Source of the DNA: Nitrospira sp.
GTDB taxonomy: Bacteria; Nitrospirota; Nitrospiria; Nitrospirales; Nitrospiraceae
Length of the DNA stretch: 64,000 nucleotides
Direction: 5' to 3'
Assembly (NCBI GenBank): GCA_024998595.1
Contig: JACOEK010000001.1
Coordinates: 372,001-436,000, forward strand
Shown one piece after another: positions 26,019-38,786 of this stretch. The position numbers and the translations under genes were made by a program. The notes under the pieces are model-generated. The model saw nothing but the letters and a program-made list of their open reading frames with translations, ran no database searches and had not been told where the DNA came from. The first letter of the stretch is position 1. Every line of letters starts with the position of its first letter.

Positions 26019-29000
26019 ATCCCAGCTGTTCATAAAACCGAAGCCATCCGACATTGCGTATGGATGTACCCGCCCAGGCCGCATTGTCCGGGCCTAAATC
26101 CACGATCAGATTGTGCCCAGGATAAGCCGTCATCAGTTCATCAATGGCCTTGTCGAACAAACGGTGCCCTAAGCCCAAACCCCGGTAGGCCGGACGAACC
26201 CAGCCATATAAGGCGAGCCGGTGTCCGGTCACCGAAAGCCTCGTCACGGCAACGACCGCCAGAATTTCACCAGAGCCGACCGGTCCTGCCTGGGATTCGA
26301 TAGCGGGCAAGCGCATCTGCCAGGCCGCAAGCCGCGGTGGCGGGCCATCGGTGACCTCCTCCAACGGCAATGGTCGCTTCAGGGCTTGCATGAACGTCTT
26401 CGCATAGTCGGGCACAGACGCCCATTCGATCAACAACTCACGGAACAATGAGGAGAGGTCACCGGTCTGTTCCAATGGTTGTAATACCGCGACGTGGTCG
26501 ATCGAAAGATTGAAATGCTGGCCGGCAAATCGAACGAATGGTTGGCTGTACATGCTGCACACGGTGGGCCAGAACATCCGGAACGTGGCCGAGGAAGTCC
26601 AGCGCCGGAATAGGTTCATCCATCCGCGGTTCAGAGCGTGACCGTGGAACTCTTCCAGCTTGACCGCGAGATACACCTGCTCCATGAGTTGGATTTGCAG
26701 GTTGCAGGTATGCAACGCGGCCCGAGGATTGAGGGCGACACTGCCGGGGTCCAGGCCGAATACGGAACAGAGCTCCGGATAAATTTCCACATCGTAGCGC
26801 ATGAGGTCCGGATCATCCCGCAAGAGCCGTTCAAGATCCTTCAGGTCGTCCGTTTCACCAAGGAAAGACTCCTGCATGCCCGGCGGGGTGGTGACCCAGT
26901 GGGAGCGCAAGGCGTGGCAGAGGCGTGAAAAGTCCTGCTCGGTCCGACGAAGTGCCGGGCGAAGGACTTCTTGCGCCACATGTTCACCCAGACGGCGATA
27001 GGATTCAAACTGGGCTTCATCGAAGAATTGGTCGGAGGTCGGTTCGTGGGGAAATGCGGAATGGCGAGCAGCATAGTCTTGGACATCTGAGGGCTCATTG
27101 CCGGTCAGAGATGGTTTCAGATAGATCAACGTGCCGGCCGTGGCGTTGTCATCGACTTTGTCGTAACGGATCGTGCCGATGGCGTGGTGGCGACTACTCG
27201 TCTTGGCGCCCTCTGCGCGCTTGATCTGATCGAGATTCAGTTCGATGTCGATGCCGAGATCGATCCGGATTTTTCGGATGGCATTGCCCAGATCCTCGAA
27301 GGTCAGTCGAGGATCGCATCCGGCGTCTACCACGAGAATGCAATGGCAGCGGCGCAGGACCATTTCATACAACCCCAAATTCTCGAAGTGTCCGCCGTCC
27401 GAGAGATAGACATACGGGTGGCAGGAGTCCGTGAGGCCGAAGGTTTCGGCCAGTAGGGGTTGGATTGACACCGAGGGCGAGGCTCGTCGGTAGGTGTCGG
27501 CGCCGGCCGGCCCCGGATTACCCAGCCACCAACCGAGACGAATGTTGAACAGAGCCAGCAGAAACGTCACGGCGGATGACGAATGGTATCCCATATTGGG
27601 ACTGGCGGCGGCGCCGGAGATCGCCAGGGCCGTGCCCAGCGAGAGGCCCTGGTCCAGGTACCGGTTGGCTCCATATTCCTCGGAGCGGCGATAGCCCAGA
27701 TTCCAACTGCCGCTGTGGAGGGCGCTGATGGTGAAAGACTGAGCCTTGCGTTGTTGCCAGGCCAGGTTGTCCCCTTTTACCAGGTTCAGCGCAATGTTGA
27801 TGAGATGGAAGGGGCGCGGCGCTTGACGATGCAGTCGGTTCACAAACAGCATGGTAAACCAGGTCGCGGTCTGACGACCGGCAGCGGTTTCCGGCTGCTG
27901 CAGCGCAGCCATCCTCGTTCGACAGGCAGGTCCGACGCGCAACTTGTCGGCAACCGGACCGAGTGCTTTACGAGCCACGGCGTTGGACAACTCCTGTGAC
28001 AAGCGCGCGATGAGCGCGTCCAACTCGGCCGGTGACGACGCGGGGCGCTCGTGAAACGCATCGAGTAGTGCGCGGGCTTCCGGCGTAAATTCTTTGTCGA
28101 ACATCCAGCGCGCCAGACGCACATCGTCAAATCGCACGTCGCCCATGGCCGGATTGTCAAGATTGTCGAATCCGGTGAAGGGATTGAAGGTCCGCTCGCG
28201 TTCGGTCCGTCGGCGGGACGCCCCGAGATAGGCCCGAATGAGCCGGTTGCGGTACATCGCGTGCAGTGAAAACCGGTTGATATTGATCAGCCCGGACATC
28301 AGCAGTCCCAACAGGGCCACCGTTACCGTGAACCGGAACAACATCCAAATCGGCGTGTGATGGAGTACTTGTTCGTGGCCCCAGGGGTCCGGCCAGTTGG
28401 TATCTTCTAGCGTCTTCTGGTCAGTGAGATTGCTGAGATGTGTCCCATACTGATGGGCGAGGAGATCTAATTGCCAACTGGTGCCCAGCGAGAGGGCAAT
28501 GAAGACGCAGAGCATGAACACCGGCGCGGCGGCTTTGACGGCCAGGTCCGACATGATCGTCATCTGCGATCGTTCTTCTTGTTCTTGCGCAGTGGTTTTG
28601 GCGCTGAAGCCTAGCAGCAATGTCAGCAGGCCGGACAGTCCGCCGATCGAGGCAGCGACTTTTGGCGTCATCCAGTGGATAAGACCTGGCCCGAAGATGA
28701 CGATTGCGCAGAGGCCCGACCACATGACCATCACAATCAGCACCCAGGAACCGGTGCGTCCCCACCACTCGCGGTCCTGTTCCTCGGTGAACCGGCTGGC
28801 GAGACCGATAAAAATGGTCGCAGTGAGCAGGAAGATCGTGAGGACTCCGGGGACGGCGAGTGTGGCGAACCATTCCGTATGTGAGGCAACACTCAACTGG
28901 TCGGAGGTCTTGATGACAGCCGCTCGAAGTAGCCATCCACCCAGCGCGCCGGTAGCCGCCACGGCAAGGGTTTCCCCAAAGAGCCACCGGGTGAATGTCT

Positions 29001-29961
29001 TGAATCGCTTGAGAGCGACGGCGGAAAACAGCCAGCTGCCCGTATGAATCAAGGCGCCGCCGATGACGGCCTGAACCAGGGTGAATTGATCGGGCATGCC
29101 GCCGCCGTTGCGAAACCACGCCCATGCGGTGGTGAGGCACACGACCGACAAGATCAACGGAGACAGGCAGGCGATCAGAAACCAGCGCTGGCTCTCCAAT
29201 GTTTGCCACCAGGTATCGCGGCGATACTCACGAAGCGTGGGCCGGCAGAGATGCAGGTAGATCAACGCCATGACTGCGAGGCCGATCCCGATAACCAAGA
29301 GCGAGGAGGCTGAAATAGGCGGAGGCGATGTATCCTTGGCATTGAGTTGAGCGAGGGCGATGATCCAGCGCGGTGCGAGAAGCGGCATCATGAGCAACGG
29401 GAGCAGGACCATCCAATTCAGATGGAGGTTGCGCAAGTAGATGCCGAGTAACGTCCAAGAGTCGGCGGAGAAAAATCCTAAGTGCGGACTCAAATAGTTA
29501 CTGTAGTTCCGAAGCCAGCGGACCGGCAGCGACGCCTCATCTGCTCCGGCTTTCGACGTCCTGTTCAGATCCTCGATGACGCCTGTCAGACCACGGGGGT
29601 GGCGGTGAATCCAGGCGGTGAGCCAGCTGCCGATGTACCCGCCGCCGGAAACTGTGGACAGATAGTCAAATTTGTCCAATAGCTGAAGGCGCGTAAGGGA
29701 TTGTAGGACTCCCAGTCCGAAGGTCGCGCTCCGGATGCCTCCCCCTGACAGACAGAGGCCTGCGCGTTTCGGATGGCACGCGTGAATATGGCGGTGGAGT
29801 TCGTTGAGATACTGTTTTTCCGATGCTTCTGTGGGAGCCGCCTGTTCGAGAACCTTCAGGGGATGGTTGTCCGGAAAGGGTCCGTGAAGCAGTTCTGTTT
29901 CTTCTCCTAGAATATTGGCGAGTGTCAGACACGTGTCTTTCTGAGGAGTGGGATTGGTCAT
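25963..29961 (-). CDS. patatin-like phospholipase / multispan membrane / GNAT fusion
   Basis: 1332-residue protein. N-terminal patatin core: oxyanion-type LSGGGIRSATFG (about 71-82), nucleophile Ser105 in STVSGGGYIG, and DGG in LSDGGHFENLG much later (about 905). Between them are at least seven hydrophobic spans (about 180-600) that place the protein in the membrane. The last 115 residues form a GNAT acetyltransferase domain: RPAYRGLGLGHRLFDKAI matches the acetyl-CoA loop and FYEQLGFT closes the fold. Patatins hydrolyse acyl lipids with a Ser-Asp dyad; the GNAT is a separate activity joined to it. Start ATG follows AGGGAG. The frame is open throughout, so the fusion is not caused by a visible stop loss, although it could still be an assembly artefact. 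Confidence 0.8.
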   Translation of the reverse strand: MTNPTPQKDTCLTLANILGEETELLHGPFPDNHPLKVLEQAAPTEASEKQYLNELHRHIHACHPKRAGLCLSGGGIRSATFGLGVLQSLTRLQLLDKFDYLSTVSGGGYIGSWLTAWIHRHPRGLTGVIEDLNRTSKAGADEASLPVRWLRNYSNYLSPHLGFFSADSWTLLGIYLRNLHLNWMVLLPLLMMPLLAPRWIIALAQLNAKDTSPPPISASSLLVIGIGLAVMALIYLHLCRPTLREYRRDTWWQTLESQRWFLIACLSPLILSVVCLTTAWAWFRNGGGMPDQFTLVQAVIGGALIHTGSWLFSAVALKRFKTFTRWLFGETLAVAATGALGGWLLRAAVIKTSDQLSVASHTEWFATLAVPGVLTIFLLTATIFIGLASRFTEEQDREWWGRTGSWVLIVMVMWSGLCAIVIFGPGLIHWMTPKVAASIGGLSGLLTLLLGFSAKTTAQEQEERSQMTIMSDLAVKAAAPVFMLCVFIALSLGTSWQLDLLAHQYGTHLSNLTDQKTLEDTNWPDPWGHEQVLHHTPIWMLFRFTVTVALLGLLMSGLININRFSLHAMYRNRLIRAYLGASRRRTERERTFNPFTGFDNLDNPAMGDVRFDDVRLARWMFDKEFTPEARALLDAFHERPASSPAELDALIARLSQELSNAVARKALGPVADKLRVGPACRTRMAALQQPETAAGRQTATWFTMLFVNRLHRQAPRPFHLINIALNLVKGDNLAWQQRKAQSFTISALHSGSWNLGYRRSEEYGANRYLDQGLSLGTALAISGAAASPNMGYHSSSAVTFLLALFNIRLGWWLGNPGPAGADTYRRASPSVSIQPLLAETFGLTDSCHPYVYLSDGGHFENLGLYEMVLRRCHCILVVDAGCDPRLTFEDLGNAIRKIRIDLGIDIELNLDQIKRAEGAKTSSRHHAIGTIRYDKVDDNATAGTLIYLKPSLTGNEPSDVQDYAARHSAFPHEPTSDQFFDEAQFESYRRLGEHVAQEVLRPALRRTEQDFSRLCHALRSHWVTTPPGMQESFLGETDDLKDLERLLRDDPDLMRYDVEIYPELCSVFGLDPGSVALNPRAALHTCNLQIQLMEQVYLAVKLEEFHGHALNRGWMNLFRRWTSSATFRMFWPTVCSMYSQPFVRFAGQHFNLSIDHVAVLQPLEQTGDLSSLFRELLIEWASVPDYAKTFMQALKRPLPLEEVTDGPPPRLAAWQMRLPAIESQAGPVGSGEILAVVAVTRLSVTGHRLALYGWVRPAYRGLGLGHRLFDKAIDELMTAYPGHNLIVDLGPDNAAWAGTSIRNVGWLRFYEQLGFTRDRSDPKRFQMIRELL

Positions 29962-30169
29962 CAGGACTCCCTGGGAATGAGTATGGCGATGAGAGACGAC
30001 CGGCCCCCCGATGGCGGGTACGGTCTCACGCTAAGAAAAGGCAAGGCACATGCCTCGGTCCAGAAAACCACGCGATCATGAGAAGGCAGCAGTGCAAAGC
30101 CTCCCATGGCCTTGCAGAGCAGAGAGATCCGAGCGAGAACGACCGGTGACATGGGTGAGCGATTATCGG

Positions 30170-30201
30170 AATCGATACAAATCGTATCTCAATCGATACG
30201 A
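30170..30201. promoter_or_regulatory. tandem AATCGATAC repeat with inverted element
   Basis: AATCGATAC occurs at 30170-30178 and again at 30191-30199, exactly 21 bases (two helical turns) apart, and TCGTATC (30182-30188) pairs with GATACGA (30195-30201). The element lies in the gap upstream of the patatin-GNAT gene and downstream of the UPF0114 gene. The phasing looks like an operator for a dimeric regulator; the regulator is unknown. Confidence 0.4.
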
Positions 30202-30238
30202 CGGAACGGAAGCGTGCCGTGTCTTTCCCGAGGTGCCG

Positions 30239-30796
30239 TTAGTGTTTCCGATCTCGCTGCATCAGCTTGTCGGTATAGGCGAGGAAGATGGCCGAGCCCA
30301 GGAACGTCATGTGAATGAAAATTTTCCACTTGATGTGTTCGGGATTCTCGTTGCTCACGTCTACGAAGGCCTTCAGAAGGTGAATGCTGGAGATGCCGAC
30401 CAGTGACGCGGCCAGTTTGATCTTGATGGTGCCGGGGTCCACATGGGTCAGCCATTCTGGACGGTCCGGGTGGGTCTCCAAATCGAGCTTGCTGACGAAG
30501 GTCGCGTAGCCGCCGATGATGACCATGGTCAAGAGGTTGGCGACCATGGTGACATCGATCAGCGACAGCACCCCGAGCATAAACAGGGTTTCGCTTTCGT
30601 CTCGGAAATGGACGACCATGTGCCAGAGCTCCGTCAGGAACTTGGCGGCATAGAGTAATTCGGCGATGATCAGTCCGCCATAGAGAGGAGCCTGAATCCA
30701 GCGGCTACCGAAGATCAGGAGTTCGAAAAGGTGCTCGACTCGATGGACCGAAGTAGACGGTGGGGTCGAAGTATGGGATGGAGACGGATGACTCAC
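30239..30796 (-). CDS. UPF0114 (YqhA-like) inner-membrane protein
   Basis: 185-residue membrane protein of the UPF0114/TIGR00645 family. After a Ser/Pro/Thr-rich N-terminus there are about three or four spans (residues 38-62, 70-110 and 150-175), with family-typical SRWIQAPLYGGL and the segment DVTMVANLLTMVIIGGYATFVS. Function of the family is not established. The start is GTG 30796, preceded by AAGGAGGG. It precedes the patatin gene by 277 bases on the same strand and is probably independent. Confidence 0.85.
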   Translation of the reverse strand: MSHPSPSHTSTPPSTSVHRVEHLFELLIFGSRWIQAPLYGGLIIAELLYAAKFLTELWHMVVHFRDESETLFMLGVLSLIDVTMVANLLTMVIIGGYATFVSKLDLETHPDRPEWLTHVDPGTIKIKLAASLVGISSIHLLKAFVDVSNENPEHIKWKIFIHMTFLGSAIFLAYTDKLMQRDRKH

Positions 30797-30935
30797 GCGT
30801 GTACGTACCCTCCTTGTCGAGGGCGTATCCTAGTGGGCGCGTCGGCTCCTGTCAATCTCGGGAGAGGGAGAGATGCCAATGCGATGTGGGAACGAGGGAG
30901 CGACCGGATGGCGAATCACTTCGCGGGCTGGCGGA

Positions 30936-33791
<2,856 letters not shown>

Positions 33792-33805
33792 GGGGAGACT
33801 TCCTT

Positions 33806-36800
33806 TTATCCTGTGGTGCCGGTTTTGTTTGCGTGATTCCCAAGCCAGGTATCCAGCACGGTCTGGAGGTCTTTCGGCCGGACCGGTTTCGCGACGTAGT
33901 CGTCCATTCCCGCATCAAGACAGCGTTCGCGGTCTCCCTGCATGGCGTTGGCCGTCATCGCGACGATGGGTGTATGGGCGGATCGGCCTTCCATTTTGCG
34001 GATCAGCGCGGTCGCTTCGAATCCATCGACCTCGGGCATTTGGCAATCCATGAAAATCAACGGATAACGCATGCGTTCGTGGGCGGCCACGGCCTCTTGG
34101 CCGTTACTGGCGACATCCACTCGATAGCCGAGTTTCTCGAGCATCTTGCAGGCCACCTTCTGGTTCACCGGATTATCCTCCGCCAGGAGCAGGCGGGTGG
34201 TAGCCGCCGTCGGGGACTGGCTCAAAGTATGACGGGTAATCAGAGGCGGCATGCCGCCAGAAGCCGCGTCGGACTCGGCGGCTGCGTGCGTGGGTTCCAA
34301 GAGTTGGCAGAAACATTCGAGCAGCTGTGTTTGACGAAGCGGTTTGGTGAGATAGGCGTCGATGCCGAGCGCCCGGGCGGTGCATCCGTCTCCCCGCCGG
34401 CCGACGGTGGTGAGAATCACCAGATGCATGGCGCTGGTGGCCGGATTGTGTTTCAGCAAGGTCGCCGTTTCAAACCCGTCCTTGTCAGGCAGGTGCAACT
34501 CGATCAAGGCGAGATCGAAGGGCTTCTGCATGGCCGAGGCCTCGTGTGCCAAATCGATAGCTTCCCGCGCGTTTTTTGCGGCACTGCATTGCAGGCCTTT
34601 GGCTGTCAGGTCTTGCTGCACAATCTGCCGGATCCGGTGGTTCGGATCCACGAGTAAAATGCGTCGTCCACTGAGTCGATTCCAGGAGAACGGCGAGGGC
34701 GAAGGGCTAAGGGCTGCTTCCGGAAGTTGCACGGTAAACCAGAAGGTGCTCCCTTCTCCCGGCCGGCTCTCGATACCGATGCGACCCTGCATTTGTTGGA
34801 CGAGACGTTGACAAATGGCGAGTCCGAGCCCGGTTCCTCCGAAGCGGCGTGTCGTTGAGCTGTCGGCTTGGACGAAGGCCTGGAACAACTTTTTCTGAGC
34901 CTCATCCGAAATCCCGATGCCGGTATCGGTGACGGCAAACCGCAGGGAGTTCGAGCCGTCCCCTGTCTCACAACTCACGTGGACAACGATCTCGCCTGTA
35001 GATGTGAATTTGACGGCATTGCTGACGAGGTTGACCAGGATTTGCCGCAGTCGGCCCGGATCGCCCAGCACGCCGGTGGGAACTGCGGCATCGACGAGCG
35101 CGATCAATTCAAGGCCTTTGCTCTGCGCTTGTTCGGCCATCAGCTCGACCGTGTCTTCGACGGCCATTCGAAGATCAAAGGCCACTTGCTCGAAATGAAG
35201 TTTCCCGGCCTCAATCTTTGAAAAATCAAGAATATCGTTGACGATGGTCAACAGCGCGTCGCTGGAACGGCGGACGGTATCGGCGAAGTCGTGCTGCTCC
35301 TCAGTGAGGGCGGTATCCAGCAGGAGCCCCGTCATACCGATGATCGCATTCATCGGTGTTCTGATTTCATGACTCATGGTGGCAAGGAAATCGGCTTTGA
35401 TCTTGGCGGCTTGCAGCGCGGCATCTCTCGCCTGGGCGAGCTCGGCGTTTTTCAGCTCCAATTCCTGGGCGGCCTGCATGAGAGCCGCCTCCGCCTCTTT
35501 TCGTTCGGTGATGTCTTTTCCGATGGCCAGGAATCCTGTCACGATTCCTTCGTTGTTGATCAGGGCCGTAATAGTCACCAGGATGGTCAGGCGACGCGCG
35601 TCTTTTCGTGTGTAGGTCCATTCCCGCTCCTCGAACCCGCCCAGTCTCGCCTTCCGGGTCAAGGCCTCCAAGCCTTGGATGGGGGTCGCATAGAGCTTGC
35701 TCATGTCTCGGGCATGCTTGTCGATTTCTTCCGGCAGGTGCAGCACGGTGAGGAACTGTTGCCCGACCATCTCCTCGGCGGTGTACCCCAGCATATCTTC
35801 CGCGCCGGTGTTGAACGTCGTGATCATCCCATTGATGTTGGTCGCAATGATGGACACCTTTGTCGCGCTGGCAAGAATCGTTTCCAGTTGCAGATTGGTC
35901 GCGAGCAAAGCTCGCTCGAGATCCTTGCGGGCACGAATGTCAGTTAAGATGACCTGGATCGCCGCTTTCCCTTCGAACCGGATGGTCGAGGCCGCCACTT
36001 CCACATCAATAATGGAGCCGTCAAGCCCCACGAAATGTTCCTCCGTCGGGGGCACGCTTCCGTTTGTTGATCGGAGACGGGCGATTCTTTCTCGCGCAAT
36101 CGTCTGTGAGTCCGGATGGATGAAGTTCATCACGGGTTGTCCGAGGAGCTGCGACGGGGCGAACGCACCGAATAGTTTCACGCAGGCCTGGTTGGCAAAC
36201 ACGATCTTATCGTCGCAGTTGACGAAGATGGCATGGGGAGACAATTCGACCAGAGAGCGGTGCCGTAACTCGCTGGCGCGCAGTTGTGCTTCCAGTTGCT
36301 TGGCGGCGGTGATGTCCTGGGCGATTCCCGCAATTCGATAGGGCTTCCCATCGGCATTCTTGATGACAAAGCTGCGATCTCTGACCCAGCGTTCACGCCC
36401 CGTTGCCGTGATGATCCGATATTCCTCGTCATAGGGCAGATGCGCCTGACAGGCTGCCGCGACGGACACGCGTTTATGATCTTCCGGATGGATGTGATCG
36501 AGCCAGTACAGTGGATTCGAATACAGAGTTTCCCTGGGACATTCCCAGATCGTCTCGAATGCGGGGCTGACATACAGGACGTGGCTCTTATCGGGCGTGG
36601 TGAGCCAGAAGACGGCATCGATTGATTCCGCCAATTGCCGGAACCGCTCTTCGCTCTCACGGATCGTTTCCTCCATCCGTTTTCGTTCGGAAATGTCGCG
36701 GATCATGCCCGTATACTTTTTCGACGAGCCGATTTGCATCTCGCTGACGGAGACATGGATATCGAGCAGGGTGCCGTCTTTTCGCACGGCGGACACGTCG

Positions 36801-38683
36801 CGGCCGCTGCCGATGATCATCCGTTTCCCGGTGGTCAGGTAGTTGGCAAGATAGTGAGAGTGGTGCTCGCGGTACGGCGAGGGCATGATCAGCGAGATAT
36901 TTTGTCCGATGAATTCGTGGGCTTCATACCCTAGTAACTTTAAGCTGGCTGCATTGGCGCTCTCTATTCGCCCCCGTTCATCGATGACAACAATGCCCTC
37001 GACGGCACTCTCGAAGATTGAGCGCATGCGCGTTTCGCTCTCACGCCAGGCCAATTCGGCATGTTTGTGCGCCGTGATGTCCTGCACCGTTCCGGTCATG
37101 GAGAGGGGTGAGCCATCGGCATGGCGCCGGACGACTCCACGGCAGTTGATGTGCCGCATTTCGCCGCTGGGTCGGAGAATCCGGCAATCGACGTTGTACG
37201 GAAAGTCGTAGTTGATTGCCCCGTCAACCGCCTGTTGTACGAGGGCTTTGTCATCCGGGTGCAAGGCCGAAAGGAAGGTGGCATAGGTCGGTGTGGTTCG
37301 GCTTGGATCGAGTCCGAAAATTCGGCATTGCTCATCGGACCATTGTTCTTCACCGGTGGCTATGTTCCATTCCCAGAAGCCGAGATGGGCAAGTGACTGG
37401 GCCTCATCCAGCGCCTCTTGTTTCACCTGGAGCTCTCGCTGGATGCGGGCCTGAGCTGCTTCCAGTTCCTTCCGTGCGGAGATGTCGAGATGGATACCGG
37501 CAGCTCGCAATGGGGCTCCGGTGGCATCGCGCTCGACCACACGTCCGCTGTCGAAAACCCAGCACCAGGTTCCGGACTTGGTTCGCAGACGATGCTCACT
37601 GGCATAGTGGGGTGTTTCCCCGCGAAGATGAGCGGAGACCAGTGCCATCACACCAGGCATGTCGTCTGGGTGGACGAGTTGTTCCCACGTTCGAACGTGT
37701 GGTTCGAGCTCGTCAAGACGGTACCCGAGCATGGACGCCCAGCGTTCGTTAAAGATGACCTGTCCGGTACCGATGTGCCAGTCCCATGTGCCTGCTTCTG
37801 CACCCTGGACGACCAGGTCCATCCGTTCTGCCTGGGAGGCCACGGCCTGCTCATGCACGGCGAGCAGTCGTTCGAGCCCGGCGATGCGTGATTCCAAATG
37901 AGCGGTAGATGAAGATCCGTTTTGATGATGGCCTTCCTCGGGCATGACAGGCGTGCCGGGAAGAGGGGGCGTCTTCACAGCGTAAGGGGCAAGGGCCGTC
38001 TGTGCGCAGAGAGCCAGAGGTTTGAAGAGTTGTGCGGTGCTCTCGGGGATAACATCCCGGCTGAACAGGATGATGGAGAACACCTGTCCGTCCGGCAGGG
38101 GCGCGCCAAAACCCAGTACCGACCGGACACCATATTTCAGGACGAACCCCTCTTGCGCGGGCACATAGGGGCTGCCTGCTGCCTCCTGAACGTGAAAGAC
38201 GTTGAAGGCATGCTCGCGGGGATCAACGAGCAGGGGTTGTTCATTTTCAGCAAGTCCAGGCAACCCGACGCCCAACTGCTGAAACAATCGACTGAACATG
38301 GGGAGCCTATTCAGGGCATCGGGTGTGTCGAGGGGAATCACGCGGAAGCAGGTGGACAGGGCGGGGTCATTCCAGTCTGGGCACGAGCCTGCACTGGCCA
38401 CTAAGGTCAGGCAGGTCATGGACGGGGAGCCTGGTGCTCCACCCAGATTCTGATCGGCCAGAGCTTTGAGGTTTGGCGCGAGGAGGCCGTAAGGGGAAGT
38501 CTTAAAGAGGCGGATCAGGACGCAGGCCGGCTCTCCGGTCTGGTCCATGGTCAAGGACGTATAGAGGTGGCGAACCAGGCGGTCGGCAACTTCGTCGAAC
38601 GTGTTGGCGCCGGCACCCAACCGACGGAGTATGGCTCCGCAGGCGGTCATGTCACGGAGCTGAAACGATCGCAAATGGTGCAT
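33806..38683 (-). CDS. multi-PAS hybrid kinase with degenerate first receiver
   Basis: About 1625 residues: N-terminal GAF-like region (about 10-230), six PAS/PAC units (about 255-1060), HisKA with His near 1101 (FLATMSHEIRTPMNA), HATPase_c (NLVSNAVKFT, GTGLGLAICQRL), and two receivers. In the first receiver the phospho-acceptor Asp is replaced by Glu (LIELHLPDKDG, codon 1395, at 34499-34501) and the acidic pair is DP, so it may be permanently active or structural. The second receiver is intact (LIFMDCQMPEVDG). The start is uncertain: ATG 38683 is chosen because the first 27 codons of the longer frame (from 38764) lie in a large inverted repeat, but neither start has a clear ribosome site. 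Operon with the regulator upstream and the smaller kinase downstream. Confidence 0.85.
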   Translation of the reverse strand: MHHLRSFQLRDMTACGAILRRLGAGANTFDEVADRLVRHLYTSLTMDQTGEPACVLIRLFKTSPYGLLAPNLKALADQNLGGAPGSPSMTCLTLVASAGSCPDWNDPALSTCFRVIPLDTPDALNRLPMFSRLFQQLGVGLPGLAENEQPLLVDPREHAFNVFHVQEAAGSPYVPAQEGFVLKYGVRSVLGFGAPLPDGQVFSIILFSRDVIPESTAQLFKPLALCAQTALAPYAVKTPPLPGTPVMPEEGHHQNGSSSTAHLESRIAGLERLLAVHEQAVASQAERMDLVVQGAEAGTWDWHIGTGQVIFNERWASMLGYRLDELEPHVRTWEQLVHPDDMPGVMALVSAHLRGETPHYASEHRLRTKSGTWCWVFDSGRVVERDATGAPLRAAGIHLDISARKELEAAQARIQRELQVKQEALDEAQSLAHLGFWEWNIATGEEQWSDEQCRIFGLDPSRTTPTYATFLSALHPDDKALVQQAVDGAINYDFPYNVDCRILRPSGEMRHINCRGVVRRHADGSPLSMTGTVQDITAHKHAELAWRESETRMRSIFESAVEGIVVIDERGRIESANAASLKLLGYEAHEFIGQNISLIMPSPYREHHSHYLANYLTTGKRMIIGSGRDVSAVRKDGTLLDIHVSVSEMQIGSSKKYTGMIRDISERKRMEETIRESEERFRQLAESIDAVFWLTTPDKSHVLYVSPAFETIWECPRETLYSNPLYWLDHIHPEDHKRVSVAAACQAHLPYDEEYRIITATGRERWVRDRSFVIKNADGKPYRIAGIAQDITAAKQLEAQLRASELRHRSLVELSPHAIFVNCDDKIVFANQACVKLFGAFAPSQLLGQPVMNFIHPDSQTIARERIARLRSTNGSVPPTEEHFVGLDGSIIDVEVAASTIRFEGKAAIQVILTDIRARKDLERALLATNLQLETILASATKVSIIATNINGMITTFNTGAEDMLGYTAEEMVGQQFLTVLHLPEEIDKHARDMSKLYATPIQGLEALTRKARLGGFEEREWTYTRKDARRLTILVTITALINNEGIVTGFLAIGKDITERKEAEAALMQAAQELELKNAELAQARDAALQAAKIKADFLATMSHEIRTPMNAIIGMTGLLLDTALTEEQHDFADTVRRSSDALLTIVNDILDFSKIEAGKLHFEQVAFDLRMAVEDTVELMAEQAQSKGLELIALVDAAVPTGVLGDPGRLRQILVNLVSNAVKFTSTGEIVVHVSCETGDGSNSLRFAVTDTGIGISDEAQKKLFQAFVQADSSTTRRFGGTGLGLAICQRLVQQMQGRIGIESRPGEGSTFWFTVQLPEAALSPSPSPFSWNRLSGRRILLVDPNHRIRQIVQQDLTAKGLQCSAAKNAREAIDLAHEASAMQKPFDLALIELHLPDKDGFETATLLKHNPATSAMHLVILTTVGRRGDGCTARALGIDAYLTKPLRQTQLLECFCQLLEPTHAAAESDAASGGMPPLITRHTLSQSPTAATTRLLLAEDNPVNQKVACKMLEKLGYRVDVASNGQEAVAAHERMRYPLIFMDCQMPEVDGFEATALIRKMEGRSAHTPIVAMTANAMQGDRERCLDAGMDDYVAKPVRPKDLQTVLDTWLGNHANKTGTTG

Positions 38684-38764
38684 GCTCAAGGTGATCCCGC
38701 GGAGGCGAGAGAGTCCGTCGGTACTCTCTCGGCGCGCGCGGGGAGGAACTTGAGCATGCACCAT
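38675..38764. repeat. 90-base nested inverted repeat at kinase start
   Basis: Outer arms of 16 bases match perfectly: ATGGTGCATGCTCAAG (38675-38690) and its complement at 38749-38764. Inside, TCCCGCG pairs with CGCGGGGA (one extra C) and CGAGAGAGT (38706-38714) pairs with ACTCTCTCG (38723-38731) around an 8-base loop. The outer arm covers the proposed start codon of the large kinase and the alternative start sits at its other edge. No T-tract follows. Probably an RNA hairpin controlling translation or intercistronic stability. Confidence 0.7.
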
Positions 38765-38786
38765 GCTCTGTCAGGCGAAGCCTCCG

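Noticed and set aside
38690-38700. GGATCACCTT on the minus strand, like the 3' end of 16S rRNA
   Set aside because: A chance match of ten bases inside the inverted repeat; no other rRNA sequence is present.
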